From contig CAWAED010000014.1 in NCBI GenBank assembly GCA_963781105.1, forward strand, positions 1 through 64,000: a stretch of DNA of 64,000 nt. Reading direction: 5' to 3'. Positions 52,713-62,379 of this stretch are shown here, in pieces; positions within the stretch are counted from its first letter, which is position 1, and each line of letters begins with the position of its first letter. Position numbers and translations under genes: made by a program. The notes under the pieces are model-generated. The model did not search any database and was not told the DNA's origin. It was given only the letters and a program-made list of their open reading frames with translations. The DNA is from Palsa-295 sp963781105. GTDB lineage: Bacteria > Acidobacteriota > Terriglobia > Acidiferrales > UBA7541.

Positions 52713-53165
52713 ATGCAGAGTATGGAAAAGCTGAAACCGCTGGCGCTTTTGCTGCTGAGGCTCGCTTTGGGAGTGATCTTTGCATTTCATGGGTATCCGA
52801 AGCTCTTCACTCATACGCAGGAGACGATGCAGGGGTTTATGCACATGGGCTTCCCGGCTTTTTTCGCGTACATCGCGGGAGTTATCGAGTTCTTTGGTGG
52901 CTGCTTATTGATCGTGGGATTGTTTACGCGCGTGGCGGGATTATTTTTGGCCGGGGAAATGGCTGTGGCGCTCGTCAAAGTGCATGGGATTCTTTCCAAC
53001 CCGATGAAAGTGGATGCTTATCAATTTCCGCTGGCGATGGCCGTGGCAGCTTTTGCCCTGGCGACGTTTGGCGCGGGATTGGTTTCGCTGGATCAGGCTG
53101 TATTTGGTGGAGGCGGGGGCGCGAGAGGTCCGGCGCGCAAATTCAAAAATAAAGATCGCGGCTAG
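52713..53165 (+). CDS. DoxX family membrane protein
   Basis: A 150-aa protein with four TM helices. LALLLLRLALGVIFAFHGYPKLF and AGVIEFFGGCLLIVGLFTRVAG are DoxX/YphA hallmarks; these proteins are linked to redox or thiol stress in other bacteria. GGAGGAATTGC lies directly before ATG 52713. The C-terminal tail is basic. It is a single gene. Confidence 0.88.
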   Translation: MQSMEKLKPLALLLLRLALGVIFAFHGYPKLFTHTQETMQGFMHMGFPAFFAYIAGVIEFFGGCLLIVGLFTRVAGLFLAGEMAVALVKVHGILSNPMKVDAYQFPLAMAVAAFALATFGAGLVSLDQAVFGGGGGARGPARKFKNKDRG

Positions 53166-53252
53166 GCTGCCGTGACCTTCTTGCATTCAAATCTCAGGCA
53201 ACGCTGCCGGAGCGACATCGTCTTGCGCCGCTCCGGCGTTTTCCAAATTCGT

Positions 53253-53621
53253 TTATGCAGTCTGAGTCGAGCCGTGATCGGGAGTGCTGGGTGGCATTGG
53301 CTGCGTTGACAAATCCACCGGTATCGGCGCCGGCGCTTGCGGCATCACCAGCCACGCGATGAAGTAGCCCAGAATCGCGGGCACCAGCGGCACAGGGAAA
53401 ATAACCAGCAACACCCACACTAACCGCACGATCGTGGAATCCACTTCCAGATATTCGGCGATGCCGCCGCAAACTCCAGCGATCTTGCAGTCGGTTGAAG
53501 ACCGCATCAGGCGCTTGTGAATCGGCGGCGGTCCGGCAGGCGTCAGGTGTTGTTGCGCGCCACAGTAGTAGCAATAATTCGAATATTCAGCGATATCGCG
53601 ATGGCATTTCGGGCAATTCAT
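53253..53621 (-). CDS. PspC domain protein with zinc ribbon
   Basis: A 122-aa protein. The N-terminal zinc ribbon (CPKCHRDIAEYSNYCYYCG) is followed by a PspC domain (CKIAGVCGGIAEYLEVDSTIVRL is the core, split here by family convention) with a membrane pair at about 65-92, and a Pro-rich tail. PspC proteins respond to envelope stress. GGGAGG precedes the ATG. No other psp genes are present. Confidence 0.86.
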   Translation of the reverse strand: MNCPKCHRDIAEYSNYCYYCGAQQHLTPAGPPPIHKRLMRSSTDCKIAGVCGGIAEYLEVDSTIVRLVWVLLVIFPVPLVPAILGYFIAWLVMPQAPAPIPVDLSTQPMPPSTPDHGSTQTA

Positions 53622-54013
53622 AGTTCCCTCCCGCGGGCCGCGCTCAAACTTCGACCCTCACAGTTAGTATACGACTCGACCTGCCAGAAAGTTTCATGCG
53701 AACGCCCGTCTCGACCGCGCGCGAAATAGCCACGCCTTTGCGGAAGAAGTCGAAATCGCGCCTCAGGGGTTAAAACCCCTGATGATCGAGGCGTGGTGTA
53801 TGGCGGGGCTGAAGCCCCGCCCTTCCAATTCCCGCAATCGCCTAAGGCTACTGCGAAAAGCAGATCCCGCGCTCCCTTCCGTCGTCAGGGCAAGCGGGAT
53901 GACACCTACTTCGGCTTTTGCCGCAAACTCTAAGGTTGCCAGACCGACACGCCGGACCGTCAAATTTCGCAGCTGCCGGCGAAGACAATCTCTGCACCGC
54001 GCCACATCGATCC
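53622..54013. repeat. Intergenic region with two strong palindromes
   Basis: CAGGGGT-TAAA-ACCCCTG (53764-53781) and GGCGGGGCT-GA-AGCCCCGCC (53802-53821) are perfect hairpins in the 392 bases between the PspC gene and metG (both minus strand). A third element with GCAGATCCCGCG and GCGGGATGAC follows near 53868-53900. They look like REP-type repeats or bidirectional terminators. No gene was found. Confidence 0.6.
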
Positions 54014-56077
54014 TCATTTTACTTTTGCGCCTGCCGGAACGTCCTCGGCGAAGGTGCAGAGTACTGGCTTGCCGTCTGGTCCGACGGATGCAGCTAGCAG
54101 CATTCCGTTCGACTCCAGGCCACGCATTTTGCGTGGCGCTAGATTTGCGACGATTACCACTTTGCGGCCGACGAGTTCTTCCGGTGCGTACCCCAGTGCG
54201 ATTCCGGCGAGGACTTGGCGCACTTCGTCGCCAATATCCACGAGCAGCTTGAGAAGCTTGTCCGCGCCCTGAATCCGTTCCGCGGAATTTACGATGCCGA
54301 CGCGCAATTCCACTTTGGCGAAGTCCTCGATCCCAATCTTTGCGGGTGCAGCGGATGCTGGCGCAGCTCCTGCAGCCGCTGCACCAGCGACGGTTGCTGT
54401 GTTAGCTGGGGCTGCCGGTGTCCCCGACGGCTTCGGCACATCGGCCTCCGTCGCGCCCTTGGCAGCCGGGTCCGCACTTCCAGGATTCCGAATTTCGTTC
54501 TCCATGGCTTCAATTTTCTCCAATATTTCTTTTTTATCCGCGCGCGGGAACACAGCCTCAATCGTTCCGATGCGGGTCCCGCCCTTCAACGCGCCCCATT
54601 CGGCGCGATCAATCCGTTCATCCTCAATCTTGCCCGCCTGCCCCAGCTGCACCCAGATTTTCCGCGTCGATTCCGGGATCACAGGATGCGCGAGTACGGC
54701 CAGCAGGCGCACCGACTCCGCCACGCTATAAAGAACCTGCTCGAGTCGCGCGCGCTGCGCCGAGTCGTCGGCCATCGTCCAGGGCTTTTCGCTCGCGAGA
54801 AATTTGTCCGCCAGCGCCACAAGACCCCAAATCATCGTGAGCGCTTCGGAAAATTCGTTTTGCTCGTAGGCCTTGCGAATCATGGCGTGGAATGCGCCGG
54901 ACGTGACCTCAAACAGGCGTTGTGGCGCAGGCGTCGCCGCCGGAATCACGCCACCGAAATAATTCGAGATCATGGTAAGCGTGCGGCTGCACAAATTTCC
55001 GAGGCCGTTCGCGAGATCCGCGTTGTAGCGCCTGATGAGCGCGTCGCGCGAAAAGTTGCCGTCCTGGCCGAACACAACTTCGCGCATCAGGTAGTAGCGC
55101 AGCGCGTCGTTGCCCAAGGCCTTTACGATTGGCTCCGGGTACGCGACGTTTCCTTTCGACTTGCTCATCTTTTCCTGCTCAAACAGCAGCCAGCCGTGCG
55201 CGAAAATTTTCTCCGGCAGCGGCAGCTCGGCCGCCATCAGGAACGCCGGCCAGTAAATCGCGTGGAAGCGGATGATTTCCTTCCCGATCATGTGCAGGTC
55301 GGCGGGCCAGAATTTTGCAAACTTCGCGTTTGCCGAGGCATCGGGCGAGCCGTAACCGATGCCGGTCATGTAGCTGGTCAGCGCGTCGTACCAAACATAA
55401 AAAACGTGATCGGGATCGCCCGGCCACGGAATTCCCCACTTGATCGACTGGCGGCTGATCGAAAGGTCTTTCAGGCCGGCTTCCACGAAGGCACGCACTT
55501 CGTTCATGCGGAAATCCGGCTGAACGAATTGCGGATGATCCTTGTAAAGCTGAAGCAGCCGGTCGCCATAGGCCGAGAGACGGAAGAAATAATTTTCCTC
55601 GGAGATCAGTTCGGCGTCGCGCCCGCAGATCTGGCACTTCGCCGGCTCCGGCGTATCGCTCACGTAGGCGTTGTCGTAGATGCAGTAGCGGCCCTCGTAG
55701 CGCTTTTTGTAGATCGCGTCCGGAGACTTCTCCAGCGTGCGCCGCACGAGAGTCTGGACGGCGCGCGCGTGGTCGCCCGAAGTGGTCCGGATGAAATCCG
55801 TGATCGAAATTTCGAGCAGCTTCCACAAATCGCGGAAGATCTTTTCGTTCTGATCGACGAGTTTCTGCGGCGTGACGCCTTTGGCTTCCGCGGCGCGTTC
55901 GATGTTGACGCCGTGTTCGTCAGTGCCGGTGAGATAGGCTACGTCGTAGCCGCACATGCGTTTGTAGCGGGCGATCACGTCGCAGACGATCGTCGTGTAG
56001 GCGGAACCGACGTGCGGGCGCGAGTTCGCGTAATAGATGGGCGTGGTGAGGTAATACTTGGGTTTGGGAGCGGTCAT
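54014..56077 (-). CDS. metG: Methionyl-tRNA synthetase
   Basis: A 687-aa class I synthetase. TPIYYANSRPHVGSAYTTI has the HIGH-type motif (HVGS), CQICGRD is part of the zinc knuckle, and KMSKSKGN is the second ATP loop. An Ala/Pro linker (about 535-575) leads to a C-terminal EMAP/Trbp111-like tRNA-binding domain (FAKVELRVGIV; KVVIVANLAPRKMRG). It is followed on the same strand by nothing but repeats; larC lies 6 bases upstream. Confidence 0.96.
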   Translation of the reverse strand: MTAPKPKYYLTTPIYYANSRPHVGSAYTTIVCDVIARYKRMCGYDVAYLTGTDEHGVNIERAAEAKGVTPQKLVDQNEKIFRDLWKLLEISITDFIRTTSGDHARAVQTLVRRTLEKSPDAIYKKRYEGRYCIYDNAYVSDTPEPAKCQICGRDAELISEENYFFRLSAYGDRLLQLYKDHPQFVQPDFRMNEVRAFVEAGLKDLSISRQSIKWGIPWPGDPDHVFYVWYDALTSYMTGIGYGSPDASANAKFAKFWPADLHMIGKEIIRFHAIYWPAFLMAAELPLPEKIFAHGWLLFEQEKMSKSKGNVAYPEPIVKALGNDALRYYLMREVVFGQDGNFSRDALIRRYNADLANGLGNLCSRTLTMISNYFGGVIPAATPAPQRLFEVTSGAFHAMIRKAYEQNEFSEALTMIWGLVALADKFLASEKPWTMADDSAQRARLEQVLYSVAESVRLLAVLAHPVIPESTRKIWVQLGQAGKIEDERIDRAEWGALKGGTRIGTIEAVFPRADKKEILEKIEAMENEIRNPGSADPAAKGATEADVPKPSGTPAAPANTATVAGAAAAGAAPASAAPAKIGIEDFAKVELRVGIVNSAERIQGADKLLKLLVDIGDEVRQVLAGIALGYAPEELVGRKVVIVANLAPRKMRGLESNGMLLAASVGPDGKPVLCTFAEDVPAGAKVK

Positions 56078-56083
56078 GGAGTG

Positions 56084-57301
56084 TTAGTGGTTGCCGCCCG
56101 TGCTCCGCTTCTCGGCCTGGCGCTGAAATTCGAAAGTGGCGGCGGCGATTACTTCTTTTAGCGGGATGCCTTTTTGCGCGGCGATGCGCTGGCAGTCTTC
56201 GTATTCGGGCGTGGCGTTGAGCACTGTGCCGTTCATGCGCGAGACTTTCATTTGTACTTCGCCGAAGGGCGTCGACAGTGGGACAAATTCGCGGTCGAGA
56301 ATCTTGCGGCGGACTTCGTGGGTGCGGACGCCGAGTGTGGTGGTCTCGCGGAATACCAGATCAATCAGCGCCGCTGCTTTCGCAGGCTCGGCCAATATTG
56401 TCACCAGCAGCCCCGGACGATTCTTTTTCATTTGCACGGGCGCGGAAAAAACGTCCAGGGCGCCGGCGGCTAGCGCGCGCTCAGTGAAATAGCCGTAAAT
56501 TTGCGGGCTCATGTCGTCCACGTTCGTTTCGATCACGGTGATGGGTGCGTCCCAGTGTTCGCCCGGTTCGCTCACGGCGGTTTCGCCGATCAGCAGGCGC
56601 AGGACGTTCGCTTTTTCGGTTAAGTTTGCGGAGCCTGCGCCGTAGCCAATGGCGCTGAGGGTCATTTCTGGAATTTCCGAGTAGCGTGTCGCGAGAGTCG
56701 TAGCGATCGCCGCGCCCGTTGGAGTCACGAGTTCTTTTGCGATACCGCTCGTGTACATCGGCGCGCCCTTCAGAAGCTCTGCTGTGGCCGGCGCCGGGAC
56801 AGGCAGAAGCCCGTGCGCTGTCTTGACTTGTCCGGCGCCCACGTCGAGCGGCGAGCAGGAGAATTCGTCAATGCCGAGAAGTTCGAAACCTATCGCGGCG
56901 CCAACGATGTCCACGATAGAATCCACTGCGCCGACTTCGTGAAAGTGCACCTGGTCGATCGGCATCTGATGGACTTTGGCTTCCGCTTCGGCGAGGCGCG
57001 TGAAGATTTTGCGTGCGCGTTCGGCGGCGCGCGGCGCGAGTTGCGCTTTATCAATGCGACCGAGGATGACGGAAAGCCCGCGATGGTGGTGGCCTTCGCT
57101 GGATGCGACTTTCACGTGCGTCGCGAAGATTTGGCCGCGCTGGACTTTCTCCGCGGACATTTTCCAGCCTTCGAAGCCGAGTTTGTGCAGCTCGAATTCG
57201 ATGGCGTGCAGATCGGCGCCGGCGTCCACGAGGGCGCCCAGAACCATGTCGCCGCTGATGCCGGAGAAGCAATCGAAATAGGCGTGGCGCAGGGTTTTCA
57301 T
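56084..57301 (-). CDS. larC: LarC-type nickel insertion protein
   Basis: A 405-aa protein that inserts Ni into the pyridinium-dithiocarboxylate cofactor of lactate racemase-type enzymes. AYFDCFSGISGDMVLGALVDAGA is the family start, and HFHEVGAVDSIVDIVG and TPTGAAIATTLATR follow. It is read as one chain, without the internal frameshift used by some larC genes. No larA, larB or larE is in the window. It probably shares a transcript with metG (6-base gap). Confidence 0.93.
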   Translation of the reverse strand: MKTLRHAYFDCFSGISGDMVLGALVDAGADLHAIEFELHKLGFEGWKMSAEKVQRGQIFATHVKVASSEGHHHRGLSVILGRIDKAQLAPRAAERARKIFTRLAEAEAKVHQMPIDQVHFHEVGAVDSIVDIVGAAIGFELLGIDEFSCSPLDVGAGQVKTAHGLLPVPAPATAELLKGAPMYTSGIAKELVTPTGAAIATTLATRYSEIPEMTLSAIGYGAGSANLTEKANVLRLLIGETAVSEPGEHWDAPITVIETNVDDMSPQIYGYFTERALAAGALDVFSAPVQMKKNRPGLLVTILAEPAKAAALIDLVFRETTTLGVRTHEVRRKILDREFVPLSTPFGEVQMKVSRMNGTVLNATPEYEDCQRIAAQKGIPLKEVIAAATFEFQRQAEKRSTGGNH

Positions 57302-58029
57302 CGGTGTTTTGGGCTGTTCCCGGATGAATTCGAGAAAACGATACTAGTCTGCGCCGGAAATCGTGTCAAATGCGCGCGGCTCGGAAACCGATTAATCGAA
57401 GTGCCAGAAAGCTGGCGATTGATTGGAGGCTCGGTCGTTTGTTTTCTGTAGTTTACGATGATTTCTAATCGCCGGAGTTGGCGATTGATTTTCGCCGAAA
57501 ATCCGCCGCTTTTTGGAGGTACCGACGGGATATTCTGCGCGCGGGCGGGGGACAATCTGGAGTTAGAAAGGATCGTCAGTCGGCCGGGTTTAAGCGTACT
57601 CGCGGTGTGCGCCAAGCGTTCGGAAACAGGAAGAAGCGAGGTCGCGGGTGGAGTACGAGGGGGCCGAGCAGCGGGGTGGTTGTTCGAGTTAGCAGCCCGT
57701 GGAGGGCCGGTGCGCCGGATTGGTCTGAAATTTTCCACAGAGAACGGTAGCACAAATCGCGCAAAAATGCTGGCGGTACACAGGCCCGATGACGGCGGGT
57801 TTGAGATCGAAGAAAGGTTTTTCACTTCGCTCAGGATGACGTCAAAACCTGCGCGGCGAGTTCAGATGGACCGCGGCGCGGATGGACAAGCCGTGGCGCG
57901 GGCGGGCACGGCATGCGTGCCCCTACGGTCGCTCCAGGGACTTGGCGCAACGCGCAACGTCGCGTGCGGTTTTGACCCGCTGCGATGGTTTCTCTATAAT
58001 CGCCGGATTCATTGTGGTTAAGGAGCGAC
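57302..58029. other. Large intergenic region with repeat elements before argS
   Basis: 728 bases between divergent larC and argS. Open frames here (up to 187 codons) lack family-like sequence and good starts. The stretch holds a dispersed repeat copy (TTCGCTCAGGATGACGTCAA, about 57826-57846), a hairpin GGGCACG-N5-CGTGCCC (57903-57921) and the argS promoter. Nothing else stands out. Confidence 0.5.
57972..58000 (+). promoter_or_regulatory. Sigma-70-type promoter of argS
   Basis: TTGACC (57972-57977) and TATAAT (57995-58000) are 17 bases apart, close to consensus. Transcription would start near 58007, giving a short leader that contains AAGGAG before GTG 58030. Confidence 0.75.
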
Positions 58030-60060
58030 GTGTATAAAGCGGTGGAGGAGCGGTTTCGCAAGGCGCTTAGGCATCATATTCACGAGCGGTATAAGACGGA
58101 TGTGCCGATCGTTACGGAGCGGCCGCCGCGGCTGGCCATGGGCGAGGCGGCTTCGCCGGTGTGTTTCGAGTTGGCCAAACGGCTGAAGAAGCCGCCTCGG
58201 GCGTTGGCGCAGGAAATTGCGAATTCGCTTAAGCCAATTAAGGGAATCGCGCGGGTGGAGGTTGCGGGGGGCGGCTACCTGAATGCGTTTTTCGACCGGG
58301 CTGAATTTTTTCGGGGGGCTACCGAGGAAGCTGGGCGTGCGGGCGCAGAGCCTGGCGCGAATGCGACCAAGACTGTGGTGGAACATACCAGCATTAACCC
58401 AAATAAGGCGGCGCACATCGGGCATTTGCGCAATGCGGTGCTGGGCGATACGTTTGGGCGTTTGTTGCGGCACACGGGAAGGCGCGTCGAAATTCAGAAT
58501 TACATCGATAACACTGGTGTGCAGGTGGCCGACGTGGTGCTGGGGTTTCTGCACCTCGAGAAGAAATCGCTGGATGAGGTGCGGGCGCTCGCGGCTGCGC
58601 CGAAATTTGATTATTTGTGCTGGGATTTGTACACGCGGGTGACGCAATTTCTGGCGGAGGATAAATCGCGGCTGGAATTGCGGAACCAGACCCTGAAGGA
58701 GATCGAGGAGGGGCATGGCGACGCGGCGCGGATGGGCGAAGTTGTTTCAACCGCGATCAACTATTGCCACCTGCACACTCTAGACCGGCTGGGAATTGAT
58801 TTCGATTTGCTGACGCAAGAGAGCGACATCCTGCATTTGAAATTCTGGGATGCGGCGTTCGCGATGTTGAAGGAACGCAGCGCGGTGCAACTCGCGACTT
58901 CCGGGAAGAATGCCGGGTGCTGGGTGATGGAGTTGCCTTCTGATCCCAAGGCGGCTGGTGAGGGCTCGGAGGACACGGCCGCGGCGGGAGAAGCTGCGGA
59001 AGAACCCGCGGAAGAGGCGAAGATTATTGTGCGGTCTACCGGGACCGTCACTTACGTGGGCAAGGATATCGCACTGCACCTTTGGAAATTCGGGCTGCTG
59101 AATCGCGACTTTCATTACCGGCGTTTTTACAAACATCCTGACGGGCACCAGGCGTGGGTAACGGCTAGCGACGGCGACGATCCGGGCGCGCCGGAATTTG
59201 GGCACGCGCGGGAACTTTTCAACGTGATTGATTCGCGGCAGGCTTATCCGCAGCAGGTGGTCGTCGCGGCTTTACGGGCCCTTGGTTACGGCGACGAGGC
59301 GGACCACTTGAAGCATTTTGCTTACAACGTCGTCGCGCTCACGCCGCGTTGCGCGCTGGAGATGGGTTACGAGATTCCCCCGGAAGACGCGAAGCGGGCT
59401 TATATCGAGGTGAGTGGGCGGAAGGGCCAGGGCGTGAAGGCTGACGATTTGATTGACCAGCTGGAGGCGGGCGCGCGGAAGGAAGTGGATGCGCGTCATC
59501 CGGATGCGCCGGAGGGCGAGCTGGCGGCGATTGCGCACGCTGTGGCGATTGGGGCCTTGCGATATTTTCTCTTGCGTTTTACGCGTTCGACCGTGATTGC
59601 ATTTGATTTTAAGGATGCGCTGAGTTTTGAGGGCGAGACTGGGCCTTACGTGCAGTATGCGGTGGTGCGCGTGAATGGAATTCTGCGCAAGGGGGCGGAA
59701 CTGGATCCTCGCGTCGCGGTGGAAGATGCTGCGAATACTGCTCGATTGAAGAGCGGCGAGATTGATGCGGGGCGGTTTCTTACTTCTCCGGAGTACGACG
59801 ATATTTGGGATCTTGTGGTTTTGGCTGGATCGTTTGATGCGCGGCTCGATACGGCTGTGGCGTCGCAGGAGCCGGCGTTTTTGGCGCGGTTTGCGTTTGA
59901 ATTGGCGCAGGCTTTCAATGTGTTTTATCACAAGCATCATATTTTGTCGGAGGAGGATGCTGAGAAGCGGGCGTTTTTGCTGCTGGTTACGGCGCTGGTG
60001 CGGGAGCAGTTGGTGACGACTTTGGGATTGTTGGGGATTACCGCGCCGGAGAAGATGTGA
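58030..60060 (+). CDS. argS: Arginyl-tRNA synthetase
   Basis: A 676-aa class I synthetase. An N-terminal Add-1 domain is followed by EHTSINPNKAAHIGHLRNAV (HIGH motif), VTYVGKDIALHLWKFGLL and a C-terminal DALR anticodon domain (YVQYAVVRVNGILRK; AFNVFYHKHHIL). It charges tRNA-Arg. An insertion rich in Glu/Ala sits near residue 320. GTG 58030 has AAGGAG 5 bases upstream and is preferred over TTG 58012. A strong promoter precedes it. Confidence 0.95.
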   Translation: MYKAVEERFRKALRHHIHERYKTDVPIVTERPPRLAMGEAASPVCFELAKRLKKPPRALAQEIANSLKPIKGIARVEVAGGGYLNAFFDRAEFFRGATEEAGRAGAEPGANATKTVVEHTSINPNKAAHIGHLRNAVLGDTFGRLLRHTGRRVEIQNYIDNTGVQVADVVLGFLHLEKKSLDEVRALAAAPKFDYLCWDLYTRVTQFLAEDKSRLELRNQTLKEIEEGHGDAARMGEVVSTAINYCHLHTLDRLGIDFDLLTQESDILHLKFWDAAFAMLKERSAVQLATSGKNAGCWVMELPSDPKAAGEGSEDTAAAGEAAEEPAEEAKIIVRSTGTVTYVGKDIALHLWKFGLLNRDFHYRRFYKHPDGHQAWVTASDGDDPGAPEFGHARELFNVIDSRQAYPQQVVVAALRALGYGDEADHLKHFAYNVVALTPRCALEMGYEIPPEDAKRAYIEVSGRKGQGVKADDLIDQLEAGARKEVDARHPDAPEGELAAIAHAVAIGALRYFLLRFTRSTVIAFDFKDALSFEGETGPYVQYAVVRVNGILRKGAELDPRVAVEDAANTARLKSGEIDAGRFLTSPEYDDIWDLVVLAGSFDARLDTAVASQEPAFLARFAFELAQAFNVFYHKHHILSEEDAEKRAFLLLVTALVREQLVTTLGLLGITAPEKM

Positions 60061-60090
60061 AGGGTCGGCGGCGCATTACGAATGCGAAGA

Positions 60091-60127
60091 GAGATCCTTC
60101 GCTCCGCTCAGGATGACATCAAAAGCA
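60091..60127. repeat. Dispersed repeat copy
   Basis: GATCCTTCGCTCCGCTCAGG followed by ATGACATCAAAAGC matches the element at 57815-57846 and, in opposite sense, part of 25331-25360. It lies between the convergent argS and pepA genes. Confidence 0.55.
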
Positions 60128-60151
60128 AAAGCGCGCCCGGTTCTCGCGGCG

Positions 60152-61645
60152 CTAGAGTTTCATTGCGAAGTCCACGATCGAGCGGATGGCTACGCCTGTG
60201 GGGCCTTTGGCTAGCCAGGGTTTGCCGTCATCTACCCAGCACGTGGCGGCTATATCTAAGTGGATCCACGGCGTGTCTTCGGCGAATTCCTTGATGAACC
60301 AGGCGCCGGTGATGGCGCCGCCGCCTTTGCCGCTGCCGGTGTTGCGAATGTCCGCGATATTGCTTTTGATCATTTCCTCATACTCGTCGTCCATGGGCAT
60401 GGGCCACATTTTTTCGCCGGCGGCTTTGGCGCTTTCGAGGAATTGATCGAGATATTCGCGCGGAGTGCCGAACGCGCCGACGTGCACGCTGGCGAGGGCG
60501 ACCTGGATCGCGCCGGTGAGCGTGGCGGCGTCAATCAGGTGCGTGCAACCGAGTTTGCGCGCGTAGAAAACGCCGTCGGCGAGAATCATGCGGCCTTCGG
60601 CGTCGGTGTTAATTACCTCGATGGTCTTGCCGGACATGGCTACTTGCACGTCGCCGGGTTTTTGCGCGCGGCCTCCGGGCATATTTTCGGTAGCGGGGAT
60701 TACGGCGATTACCGGAACGGCGGGCTTCAGGTACGCGAGAGCGCGCATGGCGCCGAGCATGGTAGCGGCGCCGCCCATGTCGTACTTCATTTTTTCCATG
60801 TTGTCGGCGGGCTTGATGGAGATGCCGCCGGTGTCAAAGGTGACGCCTTTGCCGACGAGGCCGAGGACCGGTGAATCCGGACGGGCGTTGTCTGGCGTGT
60901 AACGGACCACGATGACGCGCGGCGGTTCGACGCTGCCTTGCGCGACGCCAATCAGCGCGCCCATTTTCAATTCGGAGATTTTGCGCTCGTCGAGGATTTC
61001 GATGCCGAGGCCGACTTCCTTGGCCATCGCTTCGGCGCGAGCGGCCAGCATGCGCGGAGTGAGGCGATTGGAAGGCTCGTTGATCAGATCGCGGGCGAAA
61101 TTTTGCGATTCGGCGATGACGCGGCCGTGCTCGACGGCTTCCGCGAGATTTCCATTTTGCGCGGCGGAATCAAAGCCGGCGAGTGAGACGGACTGAATCT
61201 CGCGATTGGGCTTCTTTTCCGTGCGGTACTTGTCAGATTCGAAATCGGCGACGATCAGGCCTTCGGTGACGGCCTGCGCAGCGGCGGCGCCACGTTCGCC
61301 TTCACGGGCGAGGAAGATGAATTTCTTCACGCCGCGCGATTTCAGATGGCGCAAGGCGGCGCCGGAGATTTTGCGGAGATCCGAGACTGAAAATTTTCCG
61401 GGCTTCCCTGCTCCCACCAGCAGCAGGCGCTTGGCGTCCAAACCTTCGGGGAAATGCACGAGAACGAGTTCGAGCGCTTTGCCCGTGAGCTCTCCGCTGG
61501 AGGCGAGGGCGGCGAGGCGGCCGTCCATTTTTTCGTCAATGTCGGCGAGGACTCCCTCGATTTTATTGTCCTGGTCAAAAACGTAGGTTACGAGTGCATC
61601 GGCGTGGATCGAAGAATACGGCTGGCTATCGAGTTGGATCTGCAT
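60152..61645 (-). CDS. pepA: Leucyl aminopeptidase (M17)
   Basis: A 497-aa cytosolic aminopeptidase with two metals per active site. VGKGVTFDTGGISIKPADNM and the signature NTDAEGRM(I)LADG hold metal ligands and the catalytic Arg; GSGKGGGAITGAWFIKEFA is also typical. Family members also bind DNA in some bacteria. It converges on argS; smpB lies 30 bases upstream on the same strand. Confidence 0.95.
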   Translation of the reverse strand: MQIQLDSQPYSSIHADALVTYVFDQDNKIEGVLADIDEKMDGRLAALASSGELTGKALELVLVHFPEGLDAKRLLLVGAGKPGKFSVSDLRKISGAALRHLKSRGVKKFIFLAREGERGAAAAQAVTEGLIVADFESDKYRTEKKPNREIQSVSLAGFDSAAQNGNLAEAVEHGRVIAESQNFARDLINEPSNRLTPRMLAARAEAMAKEVGLGIEILDERKISELKMGALIGVAQGSVEPPRVIVVRYTPDNARPDSPVLGLVGKGVTFDTGGISIKPADNMEKMKYDMGGAATMLGAMRALAYLKPAVPVIAVIPATENMPGGRAQKPGDVQVAMSGKTIEVINTDAEGRMILADGVFYARKLGCTHLIDAATLTGAIQVALASVHVGAFGTPREYLDQFLESAKAAGEKMWPMPMDDEYEEMIKSNIADIRNTGSGKGGGAITGAWFIKEFAEDTPWIHLDIAATCWVDDGKPWLAKGPTGVAIRSIVDFAMKL

Positions 61646-61675
61646 GTCTCCCTTTCGCTATTCATCGAATTAGTT

Positions 61676-62164
61676 TCAGCGGCGGCGGGAGCGATAGATG
61701 GCTTCATTAGCTTCCCGTTTGGCCTCTTTTTGTTTCTCGGCTTCGCGCCGGTCGTGGAATTTTTTGCCTTTGGCGATGGCCAGTTCGCACTTCGCGATGC
61801 CGTCGCGGAAGTAAATCTTAGTCGGAACGATGGTCATGCCTTTCTGCTGGGTCTGGACGAGCAGGCGGTCCAGTTCGCGCCGGTTGAGCAGGAGCTTCCG
61901 TTTCCGGAGGGGATCGTGGTTCCTGAAGCCCCCGGGCAGATACTCGGGAATATGGCAGTTTACCAGCCAAGCCTCGCCAACGCGAATCTCGGCGTAGGCC
62001 TCCCGGAGGGTGCCTTTGCCTTCGCGCAGGGATTTGACCTCAGTACCTACGAGTACCAGGCCAGCTTCCAAACTATCCAGGAGGTGGTAATTGTAGGAGG
62101 CGGCGCGATTCTGCGAAACAATCTTGACGCCCTGGTGTTGAGACTTCTGGGGGTTTGTGTTCAC
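61676..62164 (-). CDS. smpB: SsrA-binding protein SmpB
   Basis: A 162-aa RNA-binding protein needed with tmRNA to rescue stalled ribosomes. KIVSQNRAASYNYHLLDSLE, GLVLVGTEVKSLREGKGTL, HIPEYLPGG and the basic tail GKKFHDRREAEKQKE are family hallmarks. GTG 62164 is chosen by length; TTG 62203 is the longer option. A TATAGT box ends about 6 bases before the GTG and no ribosome site is visible, so the mRNA may be leaderless. Confidence 0.94.
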   Translation of the reverse strand: MNTNPQKSQHQGVKIVSQNRAASYNYHLLDSLEAGLVLVGTEVKSLREGKGTLREAYAEIRVGEAWLVNCHIPEYLPGGFRNHDPLRKRKLLLNRRELDRLLVQTQQKGMTIVPTKIYFRDGIAKCELAIAKGKKFHDRREAEKQKEAKREANEAIYRSRRR

Positions 62165-62379
62165 GTCAGAACTATAATAGCCGCCGCGAGCAAGTTGCCG
62201 CAAGTCACGGATTTCGATGCATTTCCGGCGATTGACGCAAGATTTTACAAAGTCTTAACACGGAAACGGCCGGGAGTTCAGTTATTCATACGTCTAACAC
62301 AACTTTGCGGATTTGTTGCCGCATCACACTGCGGGTGCTAAACTCGACAGGAATTAGCATATCCAGCGGAGGCTCACTT

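Noticed and set aside
54215..56161. 648-codon open frame on the plus strand over metG
   Set aside because: It is the antisense shadow of a highly conserved synthetase gene, a common effect of GC-rich codon use.
57458..58021. 187-codon frame in the larC-argS gap
   Set aside because: It crosses repeat copies and the argS promoter, and the translation has no conserved features.
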